From: Symbiodinium natans
Lineage: Eukaryota; Sar; Dinophyceae; Suessiales; Symbiodiniaceae
Assembly: GCA_905221605.1 (NCBI GenBank)
Contig: CAJNDS010002701.1
Span: forward strand, 965,489 to 1,029,488
Reading direction: 5' to 3'
DNA length: 64,000 nucleotides
In this document: piece after piece, positions 48,395-58,299 of the stretch
How the letters are laid out: each line of letters begins with the position of its first letter
How positions within the stretch are numbered: the stretch's first letter is position 1
Translations under genes and position numbers: made by a program
The notes under the pieces: model-generated
What the model saw: only the letters and a program-made list of their open reading frames with translations
The model's database searches: none
What the model was told of the DNA's origin: nothing

Positions 48395-48535
48395 GTTTAG
48401 GGTTTAGCGTTTAGGGTTTAGGGTTTAGGGTTTAGGGTTTAGGGTTTAGGGCTTAATTAGGGCTTAGGGTTTAGGGTTTAGGGTTAGGGTTTGGGGTTTA
48501 GGGTTTAGGGTTTAGGGTTTAGGGTTTAGGGGTTA
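48395..48535. repeat. (TTTAGGG)n array
   Basis: About 17 units with two short breaks. 48540-48780 beyond holds unassigned sequence. Confidence 0.95.
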
Positions 48536-48809
48536 ATGGGTCTATCTACTAGGGTGAATAGGGGGCACATTGCACGGAGGCTAATGCACACCGCGAACCC
48601 TTTGAGTCTCAAAACAAAAACCGTAGGCAAAGAAAGGCAGGGTCATACAATCCCTACGACGACTACGGCAAAACCCCTACGAAGACCTAAACATCTAATC
48701 CCCTCCCCCTAAGCTTAGACACCCCCTGACCCCCTATACAAAACACCCCCCTACACTATAATATTGCTTCAATGGGAGTAAAATTTCTTTAAGATCTCAC
48801 GACAAAAAT

Positions 48810-49224
48810 GCGCACGTGCAGGACTTGCGCAGTGTTGCTTGAATTCGTTCCCCCTCTTGGGGGGCAGCCATTTGGGGCCCTACCAGAGCAGCTTCGGGAC
48901 TCTGTGGAAGCTTCTTTAGGGTTTAGGGTTTAGGGTTTAGGGTTTAGGGTTTTGTGCTGAATTTGTGGACCCAATGACCACCCCCTGGCTTGCCCAAAGT
49001 CGGCGGTCACTCCGGCACCAATTCTTCCCACAAGAGCCCCTAAACCCTAAACCCCAAACCCTCAACCCTAAACCCTAAACCCCTTGAACCCCTTCATGTG
49101 CGCATTTACATCTCACGACCAAGTAAGATGGGCGAATGCAGGACTTGCTCCTCTCCGGGCCCGATTCCTGACTCTGGCCTCCCACTTCCTGACTCTGTTG
49201 TGCTGACTGTTCCATCTAAACCCT
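48810..49224 (+). CDS. Unknown plus-strand gene with repeated CRTC start
   Basis: 48810-48915 reads MRTCRTCAVLLEFVPPLGGQ then PFGALPEQLRDSVEAS. 48960-49040 reads EFVDPMTTPWLAQSRRSLRH. 49130-49224 reads MGECRTCSSPGPIPDSGLPL then PDSVVLTVPSKP and TAA from the array. Both outer islands begin M-x-x-C-R-T-C and share upstream bases (ATCTCACGAC...TGCAGGACTTGC), so one is probably a duplicated exon. The pairwise cysteines suggest metal binding. Confidence 0.5.
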
Positions 49225-49322
49225 AAACCCTAAACCCTAAACCCTAAACCCTAAACCCTAAACCCTAAACCCTAAACCCTAAACCCTAAACCCTAAACCC
49301 TAAACCCTAAACCCTAAACCCT
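49214..49322. repeat. (CCCTAAA)n array
   Basis: Fifteen perfect units between convergent coding-like exons. Confidence 0.96.
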
Positions 49323-49324
49323 CC

Positions 49325-49412
49325 CTGGGCCCAATGGCTCCTCCAGGAGGCACCTAAAGGCCCGGAGCTCGGGCACCAGCTGGCGCCAGCGCTCGAACGC
49401 CACCTGCGCGCA
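49325..49412 (-). CDS. Coding-like exon, helical
   Basis: Reads AQVAFERWRQLVPELRAFRC then LLEEPLGP. One of the clearest single exons; family unknown. Confidence 0.55.
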
Positions 49413-49902
49413 GGGTTTAGGGTTTAGGGTTTAGGGTTTAGGGTTTAGGGTTTAGGGTTTTGGGGTTAAGGGTTGAGGTCAGGGGCCCAGGATTCGGATT
49501 TTCGGTGGTCACAGAAGCCCCAGGATTCGGGTTGTTGGTGTTTATTTAGGGTTGGGAGAGGGCTTGAGGTTAATTCGGACTTGTGAGGCGGTGGGGCTTT
49601 TGGGGATGGGAGGGCTTAGGGTTTGTAGGGCTTAGGACATAATATGGGGCTTGGGGCTATTTAGGAGGGATTTTAGGGTTTAGGACTTATGGGACTTAGG
49701 GTTGTGGGAGATAGAGGGTTTGGGGATAGGTTTCGTCTTAGGGTTGTGGGACTCAGAGGGTTTAGGCATAGGTTTCGTGTTGGGCTGAGGCACTGATGGT
49801 TTTCAGGATCAGGAGTGGTCTTCGCGTCATCTCCCCAAAACCCTAGACAGCCCCGAACCCTTCCTGAACCCTAAACCCTAAACCCTAAACCCTAAATCCA
49901 GC

Positions 49903-49990
49903 TGGGCTCCCAGAAAGAACGCCCATCGCAACCGGCGGCGAGCAGCGCCGAAAGGAGTCCCAGCCCGCCTTCCCATGAGCCCCGCAACAA
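49903..49990 (+). CDS. Coding-like exon, Ser/Pro-rich
   Basis: Reads IQLGSQKERPSQPAASSAER then SPSPPSHEPRNKI, between CCCTAAA (left) and TTTAGGG (right). Confidence 0.45.
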
Positions 49991-49996
49991 AATATT

Positions 49997-50112
49997 ACCC
50001 TAAAGGTTTAGGGTTTAGGGTTTAGGGTTTAGGGTTTAGGGTTTAGGGTTTAGGGTTTAGGGTTTAGGGTTTAGGGTTTAGGGCTTGGGGTTTAGAGCTT
50101 AGGGTTTAGGGT
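49997..50112. repeat. (TTTAGGG)n array
   Basis: About 15 units. 50380-50580 further on holds degenerate CCCTAAA-like sequence without a gene. Confidence 0.95.
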
Positions 50113-50606
50113 AAACCGTATCATACGAGGACCGCAACTCCACGCAATCGGGTGCTGAGATTCGAATGTGGGGTTGAGGGTTGAGGGTGTGGGGTTTGGG
50201 GTTCTGGGGCTCTCGGTTCTCACGGTGCAATCAGGAGTGTCAGCAAAGCCCTTCGCACCTTTGCAAGCGCCACCTCGTCGTGGGGCGGTCTGATACATTC
50301 CCTGGCCCAGGCAGGCACCCTAAGCCTGATGCCCTAAGACCCTAATAAGGGGGTTTAGGGTTTAGGGTTGAGGGTTTAGGGTTAGGCGCCTCAATCTTTG
50401 AGCCCTGTCCTTAACCCGAATATGCCTATACCCTAATCCAGCACACCAATCGCCAAACCCGACATGCCAAACTCCGGACGGATCGAACGGGCCATGATAG
50501 TTCGACCCCTAGACTACATTGAATGCCCCTAAACACTAAACACTAAACCCTAAACCCTGAGGCTCCAGCATAAGAGTCACCTGGGCGCAAGAAAGCCACT
50601 GTTTGC

Positions 50607-50897
50607 TCACCAGCGGACTGACTGCGGCGAAGCTATGCAAATGGGGCCCTGCCGAGAGCCAGGATCACGGAAACGTTGCAGTGACAAGTTTTTATACTCA
50701 TTGCTATACGTGTTCTTGTCATAACTATAGCAGCTGATAATGATTATGGTCATAGCTGCGATAAGAACTCTTGCAACGCAAAGGGTCTCTTGAAGCAGAG
50801 CGGCTGCTTTCTGCAAGAGCTTCTGCCGCTGTCCTGCGCGTGCCCGAGCCTGGCGACCGAGCAGCTGTATCGCAACAGGAGTATTCATTCTAGCCAT
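50607..50897 (-). CDS. Coding-like frame, helical N-terminus
   Basis: Frame from an ATG: MARMNTPVAIQLLGRQARAR then AGQRQKLLQKAAALLQETLC, a basic amphipathic helix that could target an organelle. The AT-rich middle (about 50680-50768) is probably an intron, and the end reads DPGSRQGPICIASPQSVRW with TGA. A plus frame over the same region has a hydrophobic segment (VYIYLVILLAVVLVLFTRVL), but in AT-rich sequence. Confidence 0.4.
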   Translation of the reverse strand: MARMNTPVAIQLLGRQARARAGQRQKLLQKAAALLQETLCVARVLIAAMTIIIISCYSYDKNTYSNEYKNLSLQRFRDPGSRQGPICIASPQSVRW

Positions 50898-51230
50898 TTT
50901 GTATATATTTATCTAGTCATACTACTTGCAGTGGTACTCGTTCTGTTTACTAGAGTTCTTCTCAAGGTCCTTAGAAAAACTAGGTCCATATACGGGGAGG
51001 CCGAAGTCCAAGCATGCCACGGCTGGCAGAGATACCAAGAGTCATCCAACAGCCCCCTACTTCAGAACCCTTTCAAAGAGGGTTTAGGGTTTAGTGTTTA
51101 GGGTTTAGGGTTTAGGGTTTAGGGTTTAGGGTTTAGGGTTTAGGAGGCAAGAGGACCACCTTAAGGACCCACAATAACTCACCTTAGCAGGTGATACTTA
51201 ACCCTCGGAACCGCGAGCCCCGCCTCTCCC

Positions 51231-51326
51231 CGCTCTCTACAGTGCGAAGACCAGGCCACGAAGGCCCCTCGGCAGACGCGGCGGAGGCAGCCGTCGCGCC
51301 GCCGCTGCAGCTCGCCTTGCGACGTG
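51231..51326 (+). CDS. Coding-like exon with canonical splice sites
   Basis: After TCTCTACAG reads RRPGHEGPSADAAEAAVAPP then LQLALRRV, donor GTGAGT. The TTTAGGG array starts 7 bases into the intron. Confidence 0.42.
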
Positions 51327-51337
51327 TGAGTTGAGGG

Positions 51338-51396
51338 TTTAGGGTTTAGGGTTTAGGGTTTAGGGTTTAGGGTTTAGGGTTTAGGGTTTAGGGTTT
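51338..51396. repeat. (TTTAGGG)n array ending at gap
   Basis: Eight perfect units running into the 100-N gap. Confidence 0.95.
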
Positions 51397-51496
51397 NNNN
51401 NNNNNNNNNNNNNNNNNNNNNNNNNNNNNNNNNNNNNNNNNNNNNNNNNNNNNNNNNNNNNNNNNNNNNNNNNNNNNNNNNNNNNNNNNNNNNNNN
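51397..51496. other. Scaffold gap, 100 N
   Basis: Exactly 100 N, the conventional size for a gap of unknown length. TTTAGGG stands on the left and CCCCTAAA on the right, so the join lies between two facing arrays. Confidence 1.
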
Positions 51497-51628
51497 AACC
51501 CCTAAACCCCTAAACCCCTAAACCCCTAAACCCCTAAACCCCTAAACCCCTAACCCCTAAACCCCTACACACCTAAACCCCTGAAGCCCTAAACCCCTAA
51601 CCCCTAACCCCTAACCCCTAAACCCTAG
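51497..51628. repeat. Array of CCCCTAAA octamers
   Basis: About thirteen octamers right of the gap. A different variant from the left side. Confidence 0.95.
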
Positions 51629-51718
51629 CCGGTTCGGCCAAGATTCTTGCAGCACGTCATTGGTCAACATAGTCACTGCCTGTTCTCCCTCCTGGCGTGC
51701 GCAACTTTGGCGGGCGGC
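51628..51718 (-). CDS. Coding-like exon
   Basis: Reads ARQSCARQEGEQAVTMLTND then VLQESWPNR. Unknown. Confidence 0.45.
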
Positions 51719-52096
51719 TTAGGGGCTCGAAGGTTCAGGTCATGTCAGGTTTAGGGTTTAGGGTTTAGGGTTTAGGGTTTAGGGTTTAGGGTAGTTTAGG
51801 GTTTAGGGTTTAGGGTTTAGGGTTTAGGGTTTAGGGTTTAGGGCTTAGGGCTTAGGGTTTAGGGTTTGGGTTTAGGGTTTAGGGCAACTTTAGGGTTCAT
51901 GTTCTGCGACTGCTCTACAAGCTCATGGAATGATATGGGGTTTTTGGAGAATTAGGGGTACCTTTTTTTTTTTTTGGGGGGGGGGGGGGGTTCCCTTTAA
52001 GGGGATTGTATTCTATTTGGGGTAGAAAAGAGGCCCCCCCCCCCCCCCCCCAATTTTGGGAAGTACCAAAGCCTAAACCCGAAACCCTCAACCCAT

Positions 52097-52200
52097 GTTT
52101 AGGTTCACGAAAATAGGGGAACCCCCAATATGGACCCCCCCAAATAGTAGGATTCCCGTATAACAAGGACCCAAGAAGGGACCCCTAGCTTCGTAAACCC
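52097..52200. mobile_element. MITE-like family E copy
   Basis: AGGTTCACGAAAATAGGGGA ... CCAAATAGTAGGATTCCCG ... GGGACCCCTAGCTTCGTAAACC. Adjoins poly-T/G and poly-C runs at 51961-52050. Confidence 0.72.
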
Positions 52201-52338
52201 TAAACCCTAAACCCTAAACCCTAAACCCTAAACCCTAAACCCTAAACCCTAAACCCTAAACCCTAAACCCTAAACCCTAAACCCTAAACCCTCAACCTAA
52301 ACCCTCAACCCTGAACCCTAAACCCTAAACCCTAAACC
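52194..52338. repeat. (CCCTAAA)n array
   Basis: About 20 units with two CCCTCAA. Confidence 0.96.
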
Positions 52339-52340
52339 CA

Positions 52341-52646
52341 TATCACGACTTCGAGGGCGACCTGGACTTCGCCCACCCACGGAGGGAGTTGACAGCTCTC
52401 GTCGTCTGGGATGCACTTCCTGCACAGGCACCGCACTAGGCTTCCAAACCCCTAACCCTAAACCCTAAACCCTAAACTCTAAACCCTAAACCCCAAACCC
52501 TAAACCCTAGCCCTAAACCACAAACCCCAAACCCTAAACCCCTAAACCCCTAAACCCCTCCTTGCGGCCAAGTGGCACATGCCCTGTTGCCGCGAGATTC
52601 AAAAGGCCCTGGAATCGCCACATACCGTCCTGGTTGATATTGGGGG
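52341..52646 (+). CDS. Two coding-like plus exons
   Basis: 52341-52436 reads YHDFEGDLDFAHPRRELTAL then VVWDALPAQAPH and TAG. 52561-52646 reads LAAKWHMPCCREIQKALESP then HTVLVDIGG. The minus strand is open in the first (RCLCRKCIPDDESCQLPPWV). Unknown protein. Confidence 0.45.
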
Positions 52647-52850
52647 CTTCAGGGTTTGGGGTTTAGGGTTTGGGGTTCAGGGTTTAGGGTTTGGGGTTTC
52701 GGGTTTGGGGTTTAGGGTCTGGGGTTTATTGCCATACTTTCACAAAATCAGACGTGCATAATTCTTTGAGAATTATGCAGCTATGATATAATGCCTGAAT
52801 AATTATCTAGACTTCCCGAAAAAAACAGACGTTTTGTGAGAGATAGCCAT

Positions 52851-53005
52851 GATCACGGGAGATTCCTGAAGCCTGGCAAGTCTTCGGAAAGCTCCGGAAA
52901 CCGTTCCATTCTGTCCTCGCGCGTTAGCATCTGATGGGCAGCTCCCACATCCAGGAACCTCGGCGTTTGGGACCATTGGGGTCTTGGGGATGTCTTGGGC
53001 TGTGC
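52851..53005 (-). CDS. Coding-like last exon
   Basis: After TTTTAG reads SQTPRFLDVGAAHQMLTRED then RMERFPELSEDLPGFRNLP and TGA. Acidic amphipathic helix; family unknown. A 60-base coding-like piece (ALYLFLGPG) precedes it. Confidence 0.5.
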
Positions 53006-53089
53006 CTAAAACCAGGGCCAAGGAACAGGTAGAGTGCAACAGCCTGACAGGGGGAACGTTCACAAGGGCAGCCCTAAACCCTAACCCCT

Positions 53090-53288
53090 CAACCCTAAAC
53101 CCTAAACCCTAAACCCTGAACCCTAAACCCTGAACCCTAAACCCTGAACCCTAAACCCTAAACCCTAAACCCTAAACCCTAAACTCTAAACCCACAACCC
53201 TAAACCCTAAACCCTAAACCCTAAACCCTAAACCCTAAACCCTAAACCCTAAACCCTAAACCCTAAACCCAAACCCCAAGCCCTAAAC
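53090..53288. repeat. (CCCTAAA)n array
   Basis: About 28 units, CCCTGAA variants alternating at the left end. Confidence 0.96.
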
Positions 53289-53292
53289 CGTC

Positions 53293-54010
53293 GCATGGTG
53301 ATGCACACGCCGGCAGTATCGGGCCTGGGTCTCCGTCAGTGGCTGCACAGGGCCAGGTTGGACAGGTGCCTTTGAAGGAGCAGAGGTCCAACTCGAAAGC
53401 TGTTACATTCACTACAGTACTACATGGGTGGCTGTCAAAATTATGGTCCCTTTTGGATCCCTATGATAATACGGCACCTCATATTTACGGTACCCCAAAA
53501 GGGATCATAATGTTGAAAACCACCCACATGCCCTTAGGACGGAAGAGGCCATCTCCTGAACCTTCTTGAACAGCCTCCAAACAAGTCTTCAACCTTCCTC
53601 AATCCGCAGTAGCCTGCCGGGTCGGACTGAGAGGTGTAGAGGACAACGGCACTTTGCTTGGCGGTCGCAAGGCTGTTGGAGAAGGATAGCCACCTTCTCA
53701 GGGCAAAAACTCAGCCCAAGCCAAAAACCCTCAACCCTAAACCCTAAACGGTTTAGGGTTTAACCCTAAACCCTAAACCCTAAACCCTAAACCCTAAACC
53801 CTAAACCCTAAACCCTAAATCCTAAACCCCAACCCCTAACCCCTAAACCCTAAACCCTAATCAGGTGTTTGTGCCCTTCGGAAGATTCAGCGGCCTCGAT
53901 CTGCTCCCAAGGGTGAGGTGCTCAGGACTGGCGATGTCACGGGCTGCTTTGGCCTCAGAACCAACTTCCGCGTTTGCCCCAAGTCTGCACTTCTACACAC
54001 ACTCTAAACT
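53293..54010 (+). CDS. Coding-like plus exons, unknown protein
   Basis: 53293-53373 reads MHTPAVSGLGLRQWLHRARL then DRCL and TGA. 53577-53690 reads KQVFNLPQSAVACRVGLRGV then EDNGTLLGGRKAVGEG and TAG. 53861-54010 reads KIQRPRSAPKGEVLRTGDVT then GCFGLRTNFRVCPKSALLH. Frames are of good quality but each runs into a stop, so the splice pattern is uncertain. Confidence 0.4.
53423..53529. mobile_element. MITE-like family G, uninterrupted copy
   Basis: CATGGGTGGCTGTCAAAATT ATGGTCCCTTTTGGATCC ... AAAAGGGATCATAATGTTGA AAACCACCCACATG. Long inverted ends. Compare 58599-58770. Confidence 0.9.
53735..53860. repeat. Head-to-head CCCTAAA / TTTAGGG / CCCTAAA array
   Basis: CCCTAAACGGTTTAGGGTTT AACCCTAAACCC: the orientation flips twice within 30 bases at 53740-53770, then 13 CCCTAAA units. 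Confidence 0.93.
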
Positions 54011-54019
54011 CGAAACCCT

Positions 54020-54108
54020 AAACCCTGTAAGCCCTATAAGCCCTATAAGCCCTATAAACCCTATAAACACTATAAACCCTATAAACCCTATAAACCCTAA
54101 ACCCTAAA
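54020..54108. repeat. Array homogenised to CCCTATAAR
   Basis: Seven to eight CCCTATAAG/CCCTATAAA nonamers, the same variant as at 45.85 kb. Confidence 0.92.
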
Positions 54109-54294
54109 GCCTAAATACCTTCCGCTGCGGCACCCCGGCGCGGTCACCGCGGTGCCCAGCGGCGCTGGCCGGGCCTTCGGCGGTCCGGGCTGCTGCCTGG
54201 AAGTCTCAGGGTTTTGGGTTTAGGGGTATAGGGTTTAGGGTTTTAGGGTTTAGGGCTTAGGGTCTCAGCTCGTCTCAGCTGAGCCATAGATGAA

Positions 54295-54405
54295 GGTATT
54301 TCCCAAAGTAGGCCCCCCCAATGTACCCTTAAGAGGCTGGCATGCTTATTCTAGGAACCCGCCAACAAGGGTACAACACCCTACTTCAATTTCGGAAGCC
54401 CCCCC
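54295..54405. mobile_element. Family E-related element
   Basis: TTTCCCAAAGTAGGCCCCCC ... AACAAGGGTACAACACCCTA CTTCAATTTCGGAAGCCCCC. Confidence 0.5.
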
Positions 54406-54419
54406 CAAAGTTGGCTTTG

Positions 54420-54528
54420 CTTTGGCCCGAGGCCTGTCAATGTCTTGGGCGCCATCTCCCTTGAGGGCAGCCAAGAGCACCAAGCCCCCATCATCAGCAG
54501 CGGGAGCAGCTGGTGCGGCAGCATAACC
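54420..54528 (+). CDS. Coding-like last exon, Ala-rich end
   Basis: Reads LARGLSMSWAPSPLRAAKST then KPPSSAAGAAGAAA and TAA. The following 54530-54860 has no recognised gene. Confidence 0.4.
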
Positions 54529-54914
54529 CTTGCATGGCTCAGAAGTTAAGAGACAGTTGGTTCGGAATCTTTCGGCCGGATTCTACCAGCGTCACCTCTA
54601 GAAAACTACAATTCGACTATACGGTAATCTGCAGGCAAGCTGGCAGTAAGGACTCCCATACGGCTTCATGCCAATCCTGACATCGGAATTCTCTTCTGGC
54701 ACATCCCAAATGCACACCATGCAGCAGGTGCCCAGTTGCCATCTTCATCCCACCCGTGTTCGTGGCTGTCGTACTGGTTCCTGTGCAGGGCCCAAAAAAG
54801 TGGGCTGAAGACTCAGAAATAGGCCCTCAAACTTAACTTACTGTTGAGTTCTGCTGAGAACCTAGGCCTAAACCCTAAACCCTAAACCCTAAACTTTGGC
54901 CCTAAACCCTAAAT

Positions 54915-55044
54915 CCCTTTGGAACCCCATCCGAAAGCTCCGGCCTGAACGAGGCATGCAGGCAGATCGTTGGGGCGGCATCTCCCATCGGTGGCCAGTT
55001 GTCCCGAGACCTCGACTCTCGATTTCTGGGATCCGAGATCACCA
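54915..55044 (+). CDS. Coding-like exon
   Basis: Reads SLWNPIRKLRPERGMQADRW then GGISHRWPVVPRPRLSISGI. Ends at a family F element. Confidence 0.38.
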
Positions 55045-55046
55045 AT

Positions 55047-55189
55047 ACTACTACTTGCTTAAGAACCCCCCCGCCCCCCCCCCCCCCCCCCAAAAAAATC
55101 CCTATATTGCCCTGATAAGGAAGACTGTCTTTTATACATTTTTATTTTTTTTTGGGGGGGGGGAGGGGGCGTTCTTAAGCAAATAGTAG
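55047..55189. mobile_element. MITE-like family F, complete copy
   Basis: ACTACTACTTGCTTAAGAAC at the left and GTTCTTAAGCAAATAGTA at the right. Long C tract near the left end and G tract near the right. Confidence 0.9.
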
Positions 55190-55283
55190 AATAGATCGCA
55201 TCTCAGTTGTCGTGACACGATCTCAGGTCATAGCTCCGCAGTCGTCCACGTGAGGTCCGGGCGGTGCAACCTCACGTACAAAC

Positions 55284-55651
55284 ATGCAATTTCCAGATGG
55301 CACAGGTCACACATGCTCCAGGTATCTCCAGGTCCTCCACTGCGATACTGAGTCTAGGGCCTGTGATCGATCAAGCGCCAATCTATGCAATTGTGCTCAA
55401 GTCGCAGCCAGATGGGCGAGTAGCCTCAAGTCATGTGCAGACGCGGCTGTTCAAGCACTTCGCACTCATACCCGCACGACCTTATTTTGCCGTTCTCACA
55501 CTGCATTACTTCGCAAGCTCGTCATACGGACAGTGCGGGAACTGAGAGATGTGGTCGCGGCGCTACTCTATCTACACACCGAGCGATTTCGGAAACTTCC
55601 TGTTGTGCTCGAACATCCCCTCCAAGGAAGAACGATGGAGGATGGGTGACC
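55284..55651 (+). CDS. Coding-like exon, 121 codons
   Basis: Heptamer-free stretch. The frame reads ADAAVQALRTHTRTTLFCRS, HTALLRKLVIRTVRELRDVV then AALLYLHTERFRKLPVVLEH, stop TGA at 55649. Helical and basic. Another plus frame (QAPIYAIVLKSQPDGRVASS) is also open, so the frame choice is not certain. Confidence 0.42.
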
Positions 55652-55984
55652 CTAAACCCTAAGCCCTAAGCCCTAAACCCTAAACCGGTGGGAGAGCGAT
55701 CTCAGATGCAAAAGCTGCCCTTTTGAGATATTTTCTTCTTTCCAATGGCGAGGGCACAACTTTCGGGAGAGAGCGTTCCTACGTTCGGGTGCCCCTGCGC
55801 TGCATGGCCCCCACAATACATTCAACGGTCAAGTTACGGTCCGAGCCCTAAGAATACCAGAGTGCTGCTCTGGAGTGCATAGGCTTGAAAGGCAAGTTGC
55901 CACGCGCGTCCCGGCGCCCCGTGTTCTCGGCTGCATAGGGGTACTTTCGGCTCCAGACCTGGGCTTGAACTTGATACCCTTTGC

Positions 55985-56082
55985 TGGGTCCTTGTTGGGG
56001 TTATATTGAAAATTACCATTTTCAATCCTTATTGGGTTTTTATCCTACAAATAAGGTAAAATTAAAGGCAACAAGGACCCAG
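55985..56082. mobile_element. Small inverted-repeat element
   Basis: GGGTCCTTGTTGGGG at the left, CAACAAGGACCC at the right, with GAAAATTACCATTTTC in the middle. AT-rich. Single copy seen. Confidence 0.65.
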
Positions 56083-56128
56083 AATTTATGCATCCTGTGC
56101 CAACACAAAGGCTGCTCAGGCCCCAACG

Positions 56129-57674
56129 ATGAGCTCCAACAGCGCTGCAGCACCTGCAGCCACGATACGTCAAGCGGTTTTATCAGATCTTGCGAGGAAG
56201 CTCACGTCACTTGCAATGTACGATGGCGGCGGGCCTTCTTCGGAGATGCTGTTGTGGCTCAGGTGCACTTCATGCACAGCTTGGGAGCTGTGCGCCATGA
56301 ACTGGCCGACAGCCCAAGCGCCGGAGTCCGTAATGTTATTCCTGCGCACTGTGGAGCTGAAGCTCTAAAAGCCTGAAAGCACATGGGGCCCGCCTGAAGA
56401 GCTTCAGGATTTGAACTGTTATGTCGCGGCTGTAGAGGTATGTCAGCAACTTCGTCAGAGCCTGCTTTTAGAAAAGAGCATTGTGAGCAGCATGAAGTGA
56501 AGCTGAATAACACAGAAGTACACAGAACACATGCCTCGTAAAGGAATGCACAGCAATACTTGAAACTGTTGCTGCAGCTAAGTTGCGGCGTCATCGAGGC
56601 TGCATCGTGAAAAGTTCAAACTTGCAGCTGACAGCTTTGCCGGCACAGTTGGCCCAAATCGTTCTTCTAGTTGTGCATCCAATGTGCGACACCAGTCCTC
56701 GTCATCTGCCATGATGGGCCAAGGTCATCACAGCACCATACTGTTGGGTAGTAGGGAATGAGGGAATGTGGTACCCTATCTCCCCCTATATATATATATA
56801 TCCTTTAAGAGATTACACAGGGTACCTATGGGTACCTCATTCCCTCATTCCCGGCGAACCACCAGTAAGAGCAATGACTCCTCGACGCAGCTTGGCGAGA
56901 TGCTGTCACCTTCCGGGGACGCGGCTGTCACAGCTGCGACAGCTTCTACACAAGCCTTAACTACTGTTTGCTTAAGAACCCCAAAAGAAGAAAACATACT
57001 CCCTATATTGCCCTTAATAAGGAAGAATATTGTCATCTTTCGGGATTCTTAAGCAATTAGTAGTTAACAGAGAAGCACTCACTGCCATGTTTCCTCTTAT
57101 ACGAACAGTCCTTAGTAGGGATTATAGCACCCTCTATTTTATCATCCCTATCAAGGACTGTTAGTATCAGTGGGAGCATCCCAAGTGATGGCACCTTCTT
57201 GCTCTGCTTTGAAGATGTGTGTGTCGGACCACTTAATGCTCCATCGGCTTTTCGGAGGTCTGGCCATCCATCCGAGCGAGGCAGCGCTCTCTGGAGACGT
57301 GGTCCAAGTGATCCCGAATCTTGTTGCGGGGGATCGGGTTGAAGGGCTGTTTTGGCATACTTGCAGCGGAGTCTCTAAAGCTTGTGATTGCAGCGTTATC
57401 TGTCCAATGGTCCCTTTGCTGTACATCTGAGCCACCCTGCAAGCAACAGTGGCGCCGGAGCTTCGATTTTGAAGGGCCCACACGGAGCACGGATCTTGGG
57501 TGGCTACAAGTGCGTGCCACGACATGTCGCAGCAGACGTGCAGGGCGCGACAATTTTTTTCTGGAGCTGGGTCGAAGCAGCTACGCGCCACGGAACAAGA
57601 CGACCTCATCTTACTCCTACTTTGGCCTCGCCTGCTCCAAGAGCAGCGAGCAAATCGATATTCACATACCCTGA
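56129..57674 (+). CDS. Unknown plus-strand gene, introns made of MITEs
   Basis: 56129-56368 opens MSSNSAAAPAATIRQAVLSD then LARKLTSLAMYDGGGPSSEM. In the same frame 56370-56450 reads ESTWGPPEELQDLNCYVAAV with donor GAG/GTATGT. 56856-56964 reads KSNDSSTQLGEMLSPSGDAA then VTAATASTQALTT, between a family D and a family F element. 57190-57425 reads HLMLHRLFGGLAIHPSEAAL then SGDVVQVIPNLVAGDRVEGL after a family C element. 57542-57674 ends GRDNFFLELGRSSYAPRNKT and SSEQIDIHIP, TGA. No heptamer array interrupts this gene. Family unknown. In the first exon a second plus frame (VRWRRAFFGDAVVAQVHFMH) is equally open. Confidence 0.5.
56749..56852. mobile_element. MITE-like family D copy
   Basis: TAGTAGGGAATGAGGGAATG TGGTACCCTAT ... 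GGTACCTCATTCCCTCATTC CC; TA repeat in the middle. Confidence 0.88.
56958..57066. mobile_element. MITE-like family F copy
   Basis: TTAACTACTGTTTGCTTAAG AACCCC ... CTTAAGCAATTAGTAGTTAA: nearly perfect inverted ends with TTAA at both sides. Confidence 0.92.
57087..57183. mobile_element. MITE-like family C copy
   Basis: CCTCTTATACGAACAGTCCT TAGTAGGGATTATAG ... AAGGACTGTTAGTATCAGTG GGAGCATCCCA. Only 20 bases from the family F copy. Confidence 0.85.
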
Positions 57675-57761
57675 CACGGTTCAGCCGTGCCCAATATGTA
57701 CAAGGAACTCCAGCACCGCGAGTTTACGGCACCGCAAGTTTCCCGAATCCTTACTGCTGCT

Positions 57762-57893
57762 TAGTAGGGAATGAGGGAATGAGGTACCCTATATCCCCCT
57801 AATCATATACATATATGTATACATATATATATAGATATATACATATACCCTTCAAGGGAGTATACAGGGTACCTCAGTCCCTTCTCCCTACTA
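57762..57893. mobile_element. MITE-like family D copy
   Basis: TAGTAGGGAATGAGGGAATG AGGTACCCTATATCCCCC ... GGTACCTCAGTCCCTTCTCC CTACTA; AT/GT-rich centre. Confidence 0.9.
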
Positions 57894-57907
57894 ACCGAGA
57901 GTAAGAA

Positions 57908-57985
57908 TCTGGCGGGCTCTCGGCCATGTCAGTCGTCATTCACATGCAGCGTGCCCTCGCTGTCCTGCCGAAGCTGTGGAGAAGC
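57908..57985 (+). CDS. Coding-like exon, Cys-rich
   Basis: Reads GSRPCQSSFTCSVPSLSCRS then CGEAW. Possibly part of the preceding gene. Confidence 0.3.
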
Positions 57986-58196
57986 ATGGTGGGTTTAGGG
58001 TTTAGGGTTTAGGGCCCCTTTTTGGGTACCCATTACATGGTGGCACCCTTCAATAAAAGGGATCCCAAAAAGGGATCCTTCTTTTAGAGAACTACCCATG
58101 TGTCGAACTTAGGGCCCCTTGTAGGGTGTGCTTTTGTATGAGATCCTTGAGTGCCGAAGAGAGAGAAGCTACTTGTCACGGCGCCCCCTGATGTCT

Positions 58197-58292
58197 TGGG
58201 ATGCTCCCCCTTCTACTAACAGTCCTTACTAGGGATTCTCATAGGGGTACTATCATCCCTTCAGGACTGTCAGTATAAGGTGGAACATCCCA
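58197..58292. mobile_element. MITE-like family C, best copy
   Basis: TGGGATGCTCCCCCTTCTAC TAACAGTCCTTACTAGGGAT and its inverted partner ending GGAACATCCCA. 96 bases. Confidence 0.92.
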
Positions 58293-58299
58293 ACTGATG

